DNA from: Bog-159 sp963818855
Lineage (GTDB): Bacteria > Acidobacteriota > Terriglobia > Bryobacterales > Bryobacteraceae
DNA length: 64,000 bases
Reading direction: 5' to 3'
NCBI GenBank assembly: GCA_963818855.1
Contig: CAWFUH010000011.1
Coordinates: forward strand, 558,001-622,000
Shown here: positions 7,663 to 17,956 of the stretch, piece by piece
Layout: each line of letters starts with the position of its first letter
How positions within the stretch are numbered: position 1 is the first letter of the stretch
Translations under genes and position numbers: made by a program
The notes under the pieces: model-generated
What the model saw: only the letters and a program-made list of their open reading frames with translations
What the model was told of the DNA's origin: nothing
Databases searched by the model: none

Positions 7663-8610
7663 ATGCGCATGCGTCTGCTCATCCTCGCCACCCTGATTGG
7701 CGGTTCCGCCGGTTTGATCGCGCAAGAGCCTGCCTGGCAGCCTTCTCCCGGACATCTGACCTTACCTCTCTGGCCGAACGGGTCGCCAGGTACGCCGCCA
7801 AATCCGCCACCGGAAGTCGATACGACAACAGCGAAGGACAACCTGATCGCGGGCAAACCGCTTATCCGTCTGGGCAACGTGTCAAGTCCGACGCTCACGC
7901 TTTACACTCCGCGCTCCAACAACACCGGCGCCGCCGTGGTTATTTTTCCAGGAGGCGGCTACCGCATCCTGGCCATCGACCTCGAAGGGACCGAGGTGTG
8001 CGACTGGCTCAATTCCGCAGGCATCACCTGCGTCCTGGTGAAATACCGCGTACCCGGCTCCGGGCCTTACCCGAAGTCATCCGCGGCATTGCAGGATGCG
8101 CAGCGCGCGCTGGGAATGGTTCGCGCCCACGCCGGCGAGTGGCACATTGATCCGCGGCGAATCGGGGTGCTTGGCTTTTCGGCCGGCGGTCACCTGGCGG
8201 CCGCGCTGAGTACTCACTTCGATCACCGGATCTATGATCCCATTGACGCAGCCGACGGTCTAAGTTGCCGTCCGGACTTCGCCGTGATCGTCTACCCGGG
8301 TTACCTGGCACTTGCCGATAAGAACTTCGCTCCAAATCCAGACATTCAGGTGACGGACCAAACCCCGCCGTCGTTTGTGGTTCAGGCGGAAGACGATCCG
8401 GTCCATGTCGAAAACGCAGTGGTTTATTTCCTGGCCCTGAAGAATGCGAGAGTTCCAGCGGAACTTCACATTTATGCCGCGGGCGGACACGGCTACGGCC
8501 TGCGCCGCACTGCCCTGCCGGTCACCACGTGGCCCGATAGCGTGGAAGCGTGGCTGCGCACGCTCAAGATCCTGCCCGGCGCCGCCGGACCGGATGCCCC
8601 GACGAAGTAA
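7663..8610 (+). CDS. Secreted alpha/beta hydrolase, acetyl-xylan-esterase-like
   Basis: The ATG at 7663 (or 7669) opens a signal peptide (LLILATLIGGSAGLIAQ, cleavage after AQ). The body begins LPLWPNGSPGTPP, typical of the BnaA/acetyl-esterase group in plant-polymer degraders. The oxyanion motif is FPGGGYR, the nucleophile S173 lies in GFSAGG, the acid is probably in the EDDPVHVENA loop, and the histidine is in GGHGYGLR. It would remove acetyl groups from xylan-like sugars in the periplasm or outside. The earlier in-frame start at 7594 would add 23 residues that do not look like a protein N-terminus. It is followed closely by an ADOP gene on the other strand. Confidence 0.85.
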   Translation: MRMRLLILATLIGGSAGLIAQEPAWQPSPGHLTLPLWPNGSPGTPPNPPPEVDTTTAKDNLIAGKPLIRLGNVSSPTLTLYTPRSNNTGAAVVIFPGGGYRILAIDLEGTEVCDWLNSAGITCVLVKYRVPGSGPYPKSSAALQDAQRALGMVRAHAGEWHIDPRRIGVLGFSAGGHLAAALSTHFDHRIYDPIDAADGLSCRPDFAVIVYPGYLALADKNFAPNPDIQVTDQTPPSFVVQAEDDPVHVENAVVYFLALKNARVPAELHIYAAGGHGYGLRRTALPVTTWPDSVEAWLRTLKILPGAAGPDAPTK

Positions 8611-8625
8611 GTTTGGCCCTCTTGC

Positions 8626-11098
8626 TTACTGCGCCCGAAGCACCGTCACCGGGTCCACGCGCGTGGCTCGGCGAGCGGGCAGTGCGCACGCCGCCAGGCC
8701 GACCACCGCCAGCGTAAGGATCACCATCGACATCACCATTGGGTCGAGCGGTTTCACGCCGTAGAGTTGGCCCGCCACCACCGAGCGAAGCGCCACTGAG
8801 CCTGCCACACCGAGCAACAGGCCCGCACCCAGCAGCCACAGCGCTTCGCGGACGACCAACTTCACCACGCCGCCGGAGGTGCATCCCAGCGCGGTGCGGA
8901 TGCCGATTTCGCGTTGGCGCTGCGTCACCAGATACGCCAGTACGCCGTAGATGCCTACGCCCGATAGGAACAGCGCCAGGCACCCGAAGAACATTGCCAG
9001 CGTCAGCGAGGCGCGCCGCGATCCAAGCGCCAGGTCACCGCGCTCCTCCATGGTGTGCACATCGAATAAGGCCAGGTTCGGCGCAACCGCCGCGAACCGG
9101 GCGCGCACGGCAGTGAGTATCCGGCCGGCGTCGCCGGAGGTCCGGATCGCCAGCGCGTATCCTCTCTGGACATTCTGCGCGTAGGGCATGTAATACGCGC
9201 CCACCGGACTGCCGTTGCCCTCCACATTCGCCGTGTGGACGGGGCGAATGATCCCCACCACCGTCATCCAGTGAGTGTGCTCGTCCGTCTTCAGAAGGTT
9301 GTGGATGTCCTGCGGCTGATACATGCGCCGCCCGATCGGGTTGCGGTCCGGCCAGAAGTGGTGCGCCAGCCGCTCGTCCACGATGATGGCTCCGGGCGCG
9401 GATTCGCGATCGCGCTCATCGAACGGGCGTCCGGCGACCATGGCGATGTGCATGGCCTCGAAGTAGCCCGGCGTTACCGTTACCTGTTCGGGCGAAATCA
9501 ACGACTCTCCCGGCTTCATGATATAGCCTTCGGCCAGGATCACACTGTCGCTATGGTCGCCGCCCCAGGGGATGGTGGTGGTGGCGCCCGCCGCCGTCAC
9601 ACCGGGAATGGCGCGGATGGCAGCCAGCGTACGGTCCATCAGCGCGCGCGCATCCGCCTCTTTGGGATAGAGCGACTGCCGGCACGCTGGTGGACGCCGT
9701 CACCACGCCCTTGACATCGAATCCAGGGTCGACGTGGAGCAACTGGCGGAAACTCGCCAGCACCAATCCCGCGCCTGCCAGCAGTACGAAGGCCAACCCC
9801 ACTTGTGCCACCACCAGGATCTGCCGCACGCGTCGCGCCCGCCGCCCGCCCGTGCCCGAACGGCTTTCTTCGCGCAGCACTTCATTAACGCGCGCCCGGA
9901 TCACCTGCGCCGAGGGGATCAGCCCGACGACGATCCCGACCAGCGCCGCCGTCACCAGCATCGCCAGCACCACGAAGCCGTCCACGCGGACTTCTCCCGC
10001 CCGCGGTAGCGTTTCGATCCCGCCGTGTGCCAGAGCGCGCAACAATCCCGTGCCCAGCGCGGCCCCCGCCACTCCACCGGCCAGCGCCAGCAGAATGCTC
10101 TCCGTCACCAACTGGCCCATCAGGCGTCCCGCTCCGGCGCCCAGTGCCAGGCGGGTGGCGAACTCCTTGCGGCGCAAGGTGGCTCGTGCCAGCACCAGAT
10201 TGGCCACATTCACAGCGCCAATGAGCAGCACGAATGCCGCTCCTCCCCAAAGCATGTAGAGCGATCCGCGGACCTCCTTCACCAGCATGTCTTCCAACGG
10301 CACCACCACGGTGTGAAAGCCCGCGTTGATCAACAGTTCCTTGAAACTCGGAAAACGATCGAGGTTGGCGCGGTTGAGTGCATCCACCTGGGACTGCGCC
10401 TGCTGGAGGGTTGCTCCGGGTTTGAGCCGTCCGATGTTCTGCCAGTTATTGGAATGGTGCACCTCGCGCTGTTCCGGTGTGAACGCCGCTGGCACCCAGA
10501 GGCGGACATCGGGATCGATGAAATTGAAACCCGCCGGCATCACACCTACCACCGTGAACGGTTGCCCGCTCATGCGGACGTCGCGGCCGAGTGCCGCCTC
10601 TGGGCTCCCGAACAACTGCCGGCTCATGCCGTCGCTTAGAATGACCTTCTGGTCGGCGCCGGGTTCACCCTCGGCATCGGAAAAGGCGCGGCCGTAAACC
10701 GGCGAGACGCGCAATAGCCGGAACAGGGAAGGCGTCGCCACCATTCCGGTGACGCGTTGCGGCGTTCCCTGGATATCGATCGTCCGGCCGTTGGTGAGGA
10801 ATAGCGCCTGCTCCGAGAAAGCCTGGACGTAGCGAAGGCGATCGTAATAATCGCCCGACGAGCTATTGTACCCGTAGTCCGCGCCCGCCTTCGGGTAACG
10901 ATTCGCCATTAGAAGGATCGAGCGCGCCTCCGGTACCGGGAGCGGCCGCAACAATACCGAGTTCACCACCGCGAACGTGGCCGTGTTCGCGGCGATACAA
11001 ACCGCGATGGTCAGGACCACCGTGATGGTGAATCCCTTATCGCCCATCAGCGAGCGGACGGCGTAGCGGAGGCTACGGAAGACGGATGAGGCTCCCAT
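8626..11098 (-). CDS. ADOP-type FtsX/MacB-like permease, interrupted by one frameshift
   Basis: The protein has two MacB-like periplasmic domains and two FtsX membrane domains. Reading from the ATG at 11098: SLRYAVRSLMGDKGFTITVVL first helix, periplasmic domain, WGGAAFVLLIGAVNVANLVL three-helix FtsX unit, a second helix bundle, then the frame is lost near 9683. The continuing frame starts YPKEADARALMDRT and runs to the C-terminal RRATRVDPVTVLRAQ. Removing one base in the CCGG at 9679-9682 joins them into about 820 residues. It lacks the N-terminal helical domain of PadR-linked members. ADOPs are orphan permeases in Acidobacteria; their substrates are unknown. Confidence 0.85.
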
Positions 11099-11174
11099 AC
11101 CAGGTAATACGAAATCCGGCGGCCCCAGTTTGCAAAAAATGTTGCCAGAATGTCGCAGGGAGGCACTCCGCGCC

Positions 11175-13928
11175 TTACGCGCGCAATGACCACCGCAACC
11201 GCGACCCAGCTCCGCCACTGCCGCGCACTTCCAATGTCCCATCGGCCGCCCGCACTGCCGGTACCCTGGCGCCGTTCACCTCCGCTATCGAAAAGCGGCG
11301 CGCCTCATCATCCGCCAGCCGGATCCGCACCAGCCACTCGCCCGCGCCCACCGGTGCGTACCAGCCGTCGTACCCCTGCGGGCCTTTGCGGAACCCCAGC
11401 AGCGGTGAATCGAAGCGGTAATCAGCAAGCGGCAGCCGCGGCGCCAGATCTACGCCGAGCGGAGTGAATTCGACTCCAAGCAGCTTGGCCGCCGAATACA
11501 AGGTGCACGCGTGCGAATGCAAATTGGCAATCGGAAAATCGGTATAGCGCAGGAAGCCGCTGTTGACGGTTTCGCCGGGGTGCTTGCTCACCGTCGAGTT
11601 GAGCGTATCCGGTCCGCTCCAGGTGTTGTACCAGACCTCCGGATAGATCGCGGCATGCCGCGCCAGTGTATTCTTCTTCCACTCGTCCCAGGCCATCGCA
11701 CCGTCGGACTGCGCCAGGGCCCACACCAGAGTGGCGTTCAGCGAAGGCCAAACTCCGCCGCTGATCGAGGTCCCAGGCTCTGCCATGGCTTGCGAAGCGA
11801 TGTCCGGGCTCTGGTTCATCTGCATCGCCCCGATCGGCGAATCGCGCCGCAACAACTCATTCATGGTGGCGATCAGCGCCTTCGATTGCGCCCGGTCAAT
11901 CACACCGCCAAGTATGGCCCAGGGCTGCGGTTCGAGCCACAATCCCTTCTCCCCAAGCCATCCGACCGTGGGACCAATCCAGGCTCGGCGCAGCCATTTT
12001 CCGGTCCATTGCGCACGCGCGGACTGGCGATGTTCCTCCGCCTTTCGCCGTGCGCGCTCGCGCAGCGCGGCATCTTCGCCGGCATAATCCAGCATGCACG
12101 CGTAATAGTCGAACACCCAGGCGGCCATCGCTGAATTCAGCACGCTCTCGCCCTGCGCCACCGTTTCTTTCAGGGTGCGTTGACCCCAGAAAATTACCAG
12201 CGCATCGTTCCAGTCGTCGTTGAGCATACGCATCAAGCCATGCTCGCCGGTCCCCACGTCTTCGATCAAATGCTGGAAACAGCGCGTCAGCAACCGGCGA
12301 ACCGGCTCTTTGCCCGCCGCGGGCCCATGCACCGGCCAAGTGGGAATCTCCTCCGCGAGGAAGGCTTTGTCGCGCGTCGCCAGCACATATTCGCTGGCGG
12401 CCCACAGCAGCCACAGCGGCAGGTCGCTCGAGTTATCCATGGCACATGGCATGACCACGCCGTGCCCCACGATCCCATACGGAATCGAGCCGTTCGCGCG
12501 CACTTCCTGCAGCGTGTACCGCAGAATCTCCTTCACGATCCAGGGATCGCTGAACAGAAACGGCAGCGCGTGTTGCAGCGGATCGCGCGCCGCGCCCTGA
12601 AAGCCCATAGCATATTGATAAATGCCGCCTTGCGACAGGATATGCTCACCGAAGAAATCGTCGTAGCTGAGGCTGCTGCGCAGATAATAGTAGTGCCACG
12701 CGGTCTCCCGCTTCACCCATGGCTCGGCCGCGACCTCCAGGCGCATCCCACGTTCCTTCCACTGCCTGCTCGACTCCTTCCATGCCGTATGCGCCAGGCC
12801 GCGATACTTCCCCGCCAAGGCATCCGGATCGGCGCCTTGGGGCAGATAGCCATACAGAAAATAGAGGGTCCGCTGTTCTCCCGGCTCTAGCGTGATGCTG
12901 CGTTCCAACAGCAGGCCGCTTTCCCCGCCGCGCGCTGTTAGGCTGCCGTCCAGGGGCTTGGCTAATCCATCCGGGTGCGCCGCGCCGCCTGCACCGAAGA
13001 AGCTCCGGGCGTCCGTCGTGAACCCATCGGAAAGCGCGTCCAGGGATACCAGAAACGTGCTAGGCGGATTCAGATCGTCGAAGGAGGCTTCCGCCGTGGG
13101 TTCCTGTATGGGCGCCAGGAACGGATTGGGATGCGTTGCCAGATTCGCTTTCATCCGCTCGAAAGCCTGCTCCTCCTGGGGATCGCGCCCCATGAACTGC
13201 TTGCGCTCCAGCAGACCGGTCTGCGTCCCCAGCACGCGAAACGCATGCGTGAACCGGTCGCCGAATTTGCGCCGCAGCTCGACTGGGCTGCCGCCGAACC
13301 CCTCGATGGCGGAACGAAACGAAAACTGATAAGTCTGGCATCCCCAGTACTCGATCCAGCGCAGTTCCGCGCGCGCCTGGCCGCGATTCGCAATGGTCAC
13401 CTGCGAGATCAGCACGGGATCGTCGCCAAACGGCGCCACAATGGCCTGGTCGACGGAGTAGTGCTCGCTGGCTGTTTTCTTGCGAAAGTAGCCGGCGCCG
13501 AAAATCCGTTCGAAGCCCGGCGCCCCGCCGGTGTAGAACGTGCTCAGCGTCTCGCGGCCGTCGGTGAGATAGCCGATGCCGCCGCCGAATTGGCTGCGGT
13601 CGGGAGAATAATCGTTCAGGAGCTTGGGCGCGCCTTCATCCTGCCGGACCCGGACGTAGCCATAGTTGGAAACGATGGCGATCAGCCGGTCGTTGCCCAC
13701 CTGATGCACATGCTCGGTAGAAGACAGGATGCCCGGACCTACTTGCGTGACGGCCTTTGGGTCATGGATCTGATCGCAAGTGTATCGAAAAGCGGGAAGC
13801 CCGAATTCATCCTCCATCCACTCCCCAAAATATCCCGAACCGTACGCCTGGCGACTCGGATTTGTTTGCGCATTCATCGCCGCCACGATGCCCGATCCGC
13901 ACGCAACCACGAACGTTCTTCGATCCAT
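11175..13928 (-). CDS. Exported GH94-like glycoside phosphorylase/hydrolase
   Basis: A 917-residue protein. The first residues (MDRRTFVVACGSGIVAAMNAQ) have a twin-arginine pattern and a cleavage site after MNA, so export by Tat is likely. The body has an N-terminal beta-sandwich (GYVRVRQDEGAP, GGGIGYLTDGRETL) and an (alpha/alpha)6 barrel with the acid motif NDDWNDALVIFWG near residue 572, as in GH94 phosphorylases and related cyclic-glucan enzymes. The C-terminal part has DLAPRLPLADYRF and a small beta domain. GH94 enzymes are usually cytosolic phosphate-dependent, so a periplasmic location is odd and a hydrolase role is possible. The gene starts just downstream of the di-haem cytochrome stop and could be read with it. 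Confidence 0.75.
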   Translation of the reverse strand: MDRRTFVVACGSGIVAAMNAQTNPSRQAYGSGYFGEWMEDEFGLPAFRYTCDQIHDPKAVTQVGPGILSSTEHVHQVGNDRLIAIVSNYGYVRVRQDEGAPKLLNDYSPDRSQFGGGIGYLTDGRETLSTFYTGGAPGFERIFGAGYFRKKTASEHYSVDQAIVAPFGDDPVLISQVTIANRGQARAELRWIEYWGCQTYQFSFRSAIEGFGGSPVELRRKFGDRFTHAFRVLGTQTGLLERKQFMGRDPQEEQAFERMKANLATHPNPFLAPIQEPTAEASFDDLNPPSTFLVSLDALSDGFTTDARSFFGAGGAAHPDGLAKPLDGSLTARGGESGLLLERSITLEPGEQRTLYFLYGYLPQGADPDALAGKYRGLAHTAWKESSRQWKERGMRLEVAAEPWVKRETAWHYYYLRSSLSYDDFFGEHILSQGGIYQYAMGFQGAARDPLQHALPFLFSDPWIVKEILRYTLQEVRANGSIPYGIVGHGVVMPCAMDNSSDLPLWLLWAASEYVLATRDKAFLAEEIPTWPVHGPAAGKEPVRRLLTRCFQHLIEDVGTGEHGLMRMLNDDWNDALVIFWGQRTLKETVAQGESVLNSAMAAWVFDYYACMLDYAGEDAALRERARRKAEEHRQSARAQWTGKWLRRAWIGPTVGWLGEKGLWLEPQPWAILGGVIDRAQSKALIATMNELLRRDSPIGAMQMNQSPDIASQAMAEPGTSISGGVWPSLNATLVWALAQSDGAMAWDEWKKNTLARHAAIYPEVWYNTWSGPDTLNSTVSKHPGETVNSGFLRYTDFPIANLHSHACTLYSAAKLLGVEFTPLGVDLAPRLPLADYRFDSPLLGFRKGPQGYDGWYAPVGAGEWLVRIRLADDEARRFSIAEVNGARVPAVRAADGTLEVRGSGGAGSRLRWSLRA

Positions 13929-13945
13929 AAAAGGGGCGCCGCGCT

Positions 13946-16432
13946 CTAAAAAGTCTTCAGGAATTCAATAAGCGCGCGTTTATCGCTGTCGCTCACGCCC
14001 GGTGGTCGCGCGTCGACCGGCTCACCTGGTTCGCGGAAATCGGTCCCGAAATAATGACCCCGGTTGACGATCAGGTCCGGACATTTGCTGAGGCTCAGCA
14101 GTTGATCGACGGAGTTCCCGAAAACCTGCGCGGCCTGCTCGTCGGAGGCCCCCGGACCCAACTTCTTCAGATCGCCATTGAGCGTCACCACCAGCTTCAA
14201 AACGCGATCTTCGTACTCCGCTTTTTTCAACGGATCGGGGTCTTCCGAGAGCGCGTTCAGGCTGGCAAGCAGACCAATCGGAGTGCCGGCAGGAATCGGG
14301 CCCAGTTCGATCCCTTCTCCGCTGAAAAGCCAAGGCGCCAGGCGATGCCCCAAGCCGAGATTGCTCTGTAAAGCGTCGGGAAGGTAGCCGGCCGAGACCT
14401 TCAGCTTGCTGGTGGTGGTGGTCCGGTCGATCAGGCCCGGAATCTTGCCGGCGAGCTTGCTATCCTGCTGCCGCCGCTCCGGCCATAGCATCTGTTCGAT
14501 GGAAGACTGGAAGGAACTCATCCGACCTTCTACGGACGGGTCAGTACTAAATGGGCCGGGAGGCGCCACGGAATTGTTCAATAAGAAAGGCGCGCTGGAC
14601 CACAAACTGACCAGCGAGGGGGGACGCGTATAGCCACGGCCGCCGGCCGGCATGGCGTAAGTATGCGCCTCGCCGGTTACAGGATGATACCAGGTGATCT
14701 GTCCCACCGACGGTAGGTCCTTGTAAGATTGCGAGGAGAAGTTATCCCAAATGTTACCGCCAATTGCATTGGTCGCCAGGGGACTGCAGGCATTGGTGCG
14801 CAGCAGGGTGACCGGCACACGAAATTCCGCCGAGAGGTAGTTGTCCTTCAAAAAGTCGTCGGCCAGCACAATCTGCCGCATCTGGCTTTTGAAATCGTCT
14901 GTCTGGGTCCAGGCCCAATACTGATTCCAGCAGTTCAAGTAGTCTTTCCCCACACAGCCGTTGGGGTCCAGACCGGCTGCATTCTGCGGCAGCTTGCTCG
15001 AGTGGCAACGCGCGCAGTTCTCCGCAAACACCACCTTCCCGCGGTTCAGCAGCGCCGCGTCCTTCGTGAGGTATTTCTCTCCTCCAGGCGCGTCTTTCAA
15101 GTAATGCGGATCGGTGGTCTTGAGAAAGAACTCCGCGGTAGCGAAGGTTTGCGCTTCCGTGGCCACAAAGTAAGTTGAGTTTTTTCGCGCCACACCGATC
15201 TCGATGGGACTGACCGGCCTGCCGCCCACCAGCGCATTGAAATGCAGCAACCATTCCTCGCTGAACGTTCCAATGTTGAGATACACGCGGTTCAGCGCGC
15301 CCATCACGCCTACCGAATCCGCTCCGTCTTTCAAAACGCGCGGCGTCCAAACCGTGTCGGGAGCTTGAAACAACTGATCGAGTGGATTGTTCTGCAGGTA
15401 GTCATTGATCTGCCGGTTGTTCACCCCGCCGCCGGCCAACTGCTCCTTGCCCCAGCGTTTGGCTTCCAGCAGCCGCGGCAGAAGCTGATAAAGCGCATTC
15501 ATGCTGCGCGGATTGTTAATATTGTCAGTCGAAACCAGGGAAGTATCGAGCGTGCCTGGCCGGTAAGTGTGGAACACCTGGAAGGCAAAGTTACTCGCAT
15601 CCGCACTCCAGAAGAAAATGCGATCGGTCCAGAAATATTGCGCGCCTACATTAGAGCTCAGGTTCTCCCACTTAGGGTTATTGCGGTCAGCCGGGGGGCG
15701 CGTAGGATTCGGGCCGACGTGGCAGAGGCCGCATGACATACCTACGCGGTACGGCCGCACCAGGTCCTTCGAATTATAATAAGACGGGTCGGTGTAGTAT
15801 CGCTGCGGATCCCATTTTTTCTGGGCGGCGGCATCGAAGTCCGGATTTGGAAAAAGGCGCAGGCCGACGATGCCCGTCGCGTAACCATAATAAGAACCTG
15901 CAGGGATGTTTTTGCCGCGCGCGCCATACTTTACGCCGGGGTACTTCTGCTCGTTTTCGAACGGATCCGGCGGACAGGCCGCGCTACGCTTGTCAAGCCA
16001 CAACCCAAAACGATTCGGATCGGGGCTGGTAGGTTCGTCGAAGCAGGGTTCGTTCACCAGGCCGTAGTAGTCCCAACGGTTGCTGCGTCTGCCTTTCAGA
16101 CTGGGGTGCGACGATATAGTCTTCACGAAGTCGAGGGCGCCCACGCTCGCTACAGACAGTTTGTCCCACAAGCGATCGTTTCCGGCAGTCCACACAATCC
16201 AGGTGTTGCGGCCGTTGACTTCGTCCCGGCCGAGCGGGATGGTTTTGTCTCCGATCATGTCCATGTCGTGGAAATAATCTTCATCCGCCGCCTTGAAGTA
16301 GTCGGCTTGCAGTCCGGCAAGCAGCGCCTCGTCCTTCACAAGGCCAATCTTAGGATTCCTCCACCAGACAAACACCAATGCGCCGGCCAAGACGATCAGC
16401 AGCACCAACAGGGCAATCAGAATTCTTTTCAT
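13946..16432 (-). CDS. Membrane-anchored di-haem c-type cytochrome, possible oxygenase
   Basis: An 828-residue protein. Residues 4-24 form one membrane helix (LIALLVLLIVLAGALVFVWW), so the rest is outside the membrane. Two haem c sites, CGLCH at about 232 and CARCH at about 471, are separated by about 240 residues. A long region between them has many W/F residues (YFWTDRIFFWSADASNFAFQ). Overall size and haem spacing recall RoxA/RoxB-type rubber oxygenases and di-haem peroxidase-like proteins, but I cannot see a decisive signature, so this is inference. It follows the DyP gene by 9 bases, so the two are probably cotranscribed, and ends 17 bases before the GH94-like gene start. Confidence 0.8.
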   Translation of the reverse strand: MKRILIALLVLLIVLAGALVFVWWRNPKIGLVKDEALLAGLQADYFKAADEDYFHDMDMIGDKTIPLGRDEVNGRNTWIVWTAGNDRLWDKLSVASVGALDFVKTISSHPSLKGRRSNRWDYYGLVNEPCFDEPTSPDPNRFGLWLDKRSAACPPDPFENEQKYPGVKYGARGKNIPAGSYYGYATGIVGLRLFPNPDFDAAAQKKWDPQRYYTDPSYYNSKDLVRPYRVGMSCGLCHVGPNPTRPPADRNNPKWENLSSNVGAQYFWTDRIFFWSADASNFAFQVFHTYRPGTLDTSLVSTDNINNPRSMNALYQLLPRLLEAKRWGKEQLAGGGVNNRQINDYLQNNPLDQLFQAPDTVWTPRVLKDGADSVGVMGALNRVYLNIGTFSEEWLLHFNALVGGRPVSPIEIGVARKNSTYFVATEAQTFATAEFFLKTTDPHYLKDAPGGEKYLTKDAALLNRGKVVFAENCARCHSSKLPQNAAGLDPNGCVGKDYLNCWNQYWAWTQTDDFKSQMRQIVLADDFLKDNYLSAEFRVPVTLLRTNACSPLATNAIGGNIWDNFSSQSYKDLPSVGQITWYHPVTGEAHTYAMPAGGRGYTRPPSLVSLWSSAPFLLNNSVAPPGPFSTDPSVEGRMSSFQSSIEQMLWPERRQQDSKLAGKIPGLIDRTTTTSKLKVSAGYLPDALQSNLGLGHRLAPWLFSGEGIELGPIPAGTPIGLLASLNALSEDPDPLKKAEYEDRVLKLVVTLNGDLKKLGPGASDEQAAQVFGNSVDQLLSLSKCPDLIVNRGHYFGTDFREPGEPVDARPPGVSDSDKRALIEFLKTF

Positions 16433-16441
16433 TTTGAACTC

Positions 16442-17956
16442 CTACCGATTCACGATGTAACGCAGCGCGCGCAGACTCGGCATAAAGAAATATGTGCCGC
16501 CGCGCACGGCGATGAACTGAGGCACCCCGCTGAGCCGGCGCGGCAACCCACCATCCCGCGGAATGGAAAAATACCCGGTGACCGGACAATCCCCAACCGC
16601 CGAACGGTTCCCCAGCAGCGGATCGCTCTCTTCGGTCAGTCCGTCGAACTTCGTGCTCATCAACCAGGCATTCTGCACAAACTCGAACTGGCGCAGGATA
16701 TTCGCGCACAGGCAGGCGAATTGCAATCCGCGGGGCTCCTCGTCCGTGGGCGCAGGTTGCAGCGCCTCGTCAGGCGTGATCTTGACGCCGTATTCGCGCC
16801 CACGCCGCAGAACGCGATGAAAGCGCGTCGAAGCGATTAAGTCGTCATGCAACTTGGGCCGCGGTATTCCCAGCTTGCTGAACGCTTGCGCGATCGCGCC
16901 CGCGGGATGCCCGAATAAGTCCGAATTCCGCGGATTAGCTCGGCGGATGTGCGCTCCAAAAGGACACTCGACACCCTGCGGATCGCCATCGTAAGTGAAC
17001 GCGTTCCGCGGCTGGCCTGGTTTCTCGGTGACTCCCGCGATCTGTTCGCCCGTCGCGGGGATGAGCGGTTCGCCTGCGACTGTGCGTCCCACTATGGCTG
17101 CTCCGAGGCGATACCGTTCTTGCGCTTGACCATCCGCAGCGGCTTGCAGGTACTGCCAGAAACCGCGTACATCCTGCTCAAGCTGCCGCAGCACCAGATA
17201 CGTCCCGTTGCGTCCGAAATCCTTCAGCGCCGGCTGATCATCCGCGGGCAGCAGTTGATTAGCCGGATCAGCCGCCGGCGGAATCAGCGGACGATCCGTA
17301 TACTTGCCGTATTCATTGGGATAGCCGAGCAGCAGTTCGCCCAATGCTACTCGATTGTCATAGGCCGCCGTGGTTCCTGGAGCCAGTCGCTCGCATTTCC
17401 AATCGAACTCCGGCTGGCTGATGCCGTCCACAAATCCGAATGGCTCCACGCCACCCATATTCGAAGTCGGCAGCGTAGTGATGGTCTCAAATGCGGCATG
17501 CCACAGATCGTCTTGCACCGCTTGCGTCCACGCGGCGAGATTCTCTTTGGCGAACAGCATCACCACCAGGTCCGCGTCTTTGCCGGACCCGCCCCACATC
17601 CAACGCGCCGGATCGCTCTCGCCGTTGTCGCCCAGCCTCCGCGAACGGCTGGCTGTGCCGGCCACTCCCTCCAGGAACTCATCCGAGAAACCTGCCACGA
17701 TGCTCTCCGGAACACCTAGTGCACGCAATCCGCGCGGCGTGAACGCAACCTGCAATGCCGTAGCCGGCGGCGGTTGCCGGCGTTCGGCCGTGGAAACCGG
17801 CGCGGCAGCCAGCCAGGCGCGCGCTGCGGCAGCGTCGCGGATGCGCAGCAGCCAATAGTGCGCCTCCACCATCTTGGCGTAACCGAACGCAGCCAATCCC
17901 TGCACGTCGCTGTAATCGAGCGGTGTCACATAGCCCCTTAAAGCAGCGCCGCCCAT
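16442..17956 (-). CDS. DyP-type haem peroxidase
   Basis: The start is the ATG at 17956 (504 residues); a GTG at 17929 is an alternative. An upstream extension to 18139 is only the other reading frame of the previous gene. The conserved DyP features are the GFVDGISQPEF motif near residue 180 (distal aspartate), the proximal histidine in CPFGAHIRRANPR near 334, and FACLCANILRQFEFVQ near the C-terminus. DyP enzymes use hydrogen peroxide to oxidise bulky aromatic or lignin-like substrates. No signal peptide is seen. The start overlaps the previous stop by 19 bases, and the di-haem cytochrome follows after 9 bases, so the three genes form one transcript. Confidence 0.9.
   Translation of the reverse strand: MGGAALRGYVTPLDYSDVQGLAAFGYAKMVEAHYWLLRIRDAAAARAWLAAAPVSTAERRQPPPATALQVAFTPRGLRALGVPESIVAGFSDEFLEGVAGTASRSRRLGDNGESDPARWMWGGSGKDADLVVMLFAKENLAAWTQAVQDDLWHAAFETITTLPTSNMGGVEPFGFVDGISQPEFDWKCERLAPGTTAAYDNRVALGELLLGYPNEYGKYTDRPLIPPAADPANQLLPADDQPALKDFGRNGTYLVLRQLEQDVRGFWQYLQAAADGQAQERYRLGAAIVGRTVAGEPLIPATGEQIAGVTEKPGQPRNAFTYDGDPQGVECPFGAHIRRANPRNSDLFGHPAGAIAQAFSKLGIPRPKLHDDLIASTRFHRVLRRGREYGVKITPDEALQPAPTDEEPRGLQFACLCANILRQFEFVQNAWLMSTKFDGLTEESDPLLGNRSAVGDCPVTGYFSIPRDGGLPRRLSGVPQFIAVRGGTYFFMPSLRALRYIVNR

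Noticed and set aside
12975..13949. A 324-residue open frame opposite the GH94-like gene
   Set aside because: Same reason: antisense of a clear gene with no protein-like pattern.
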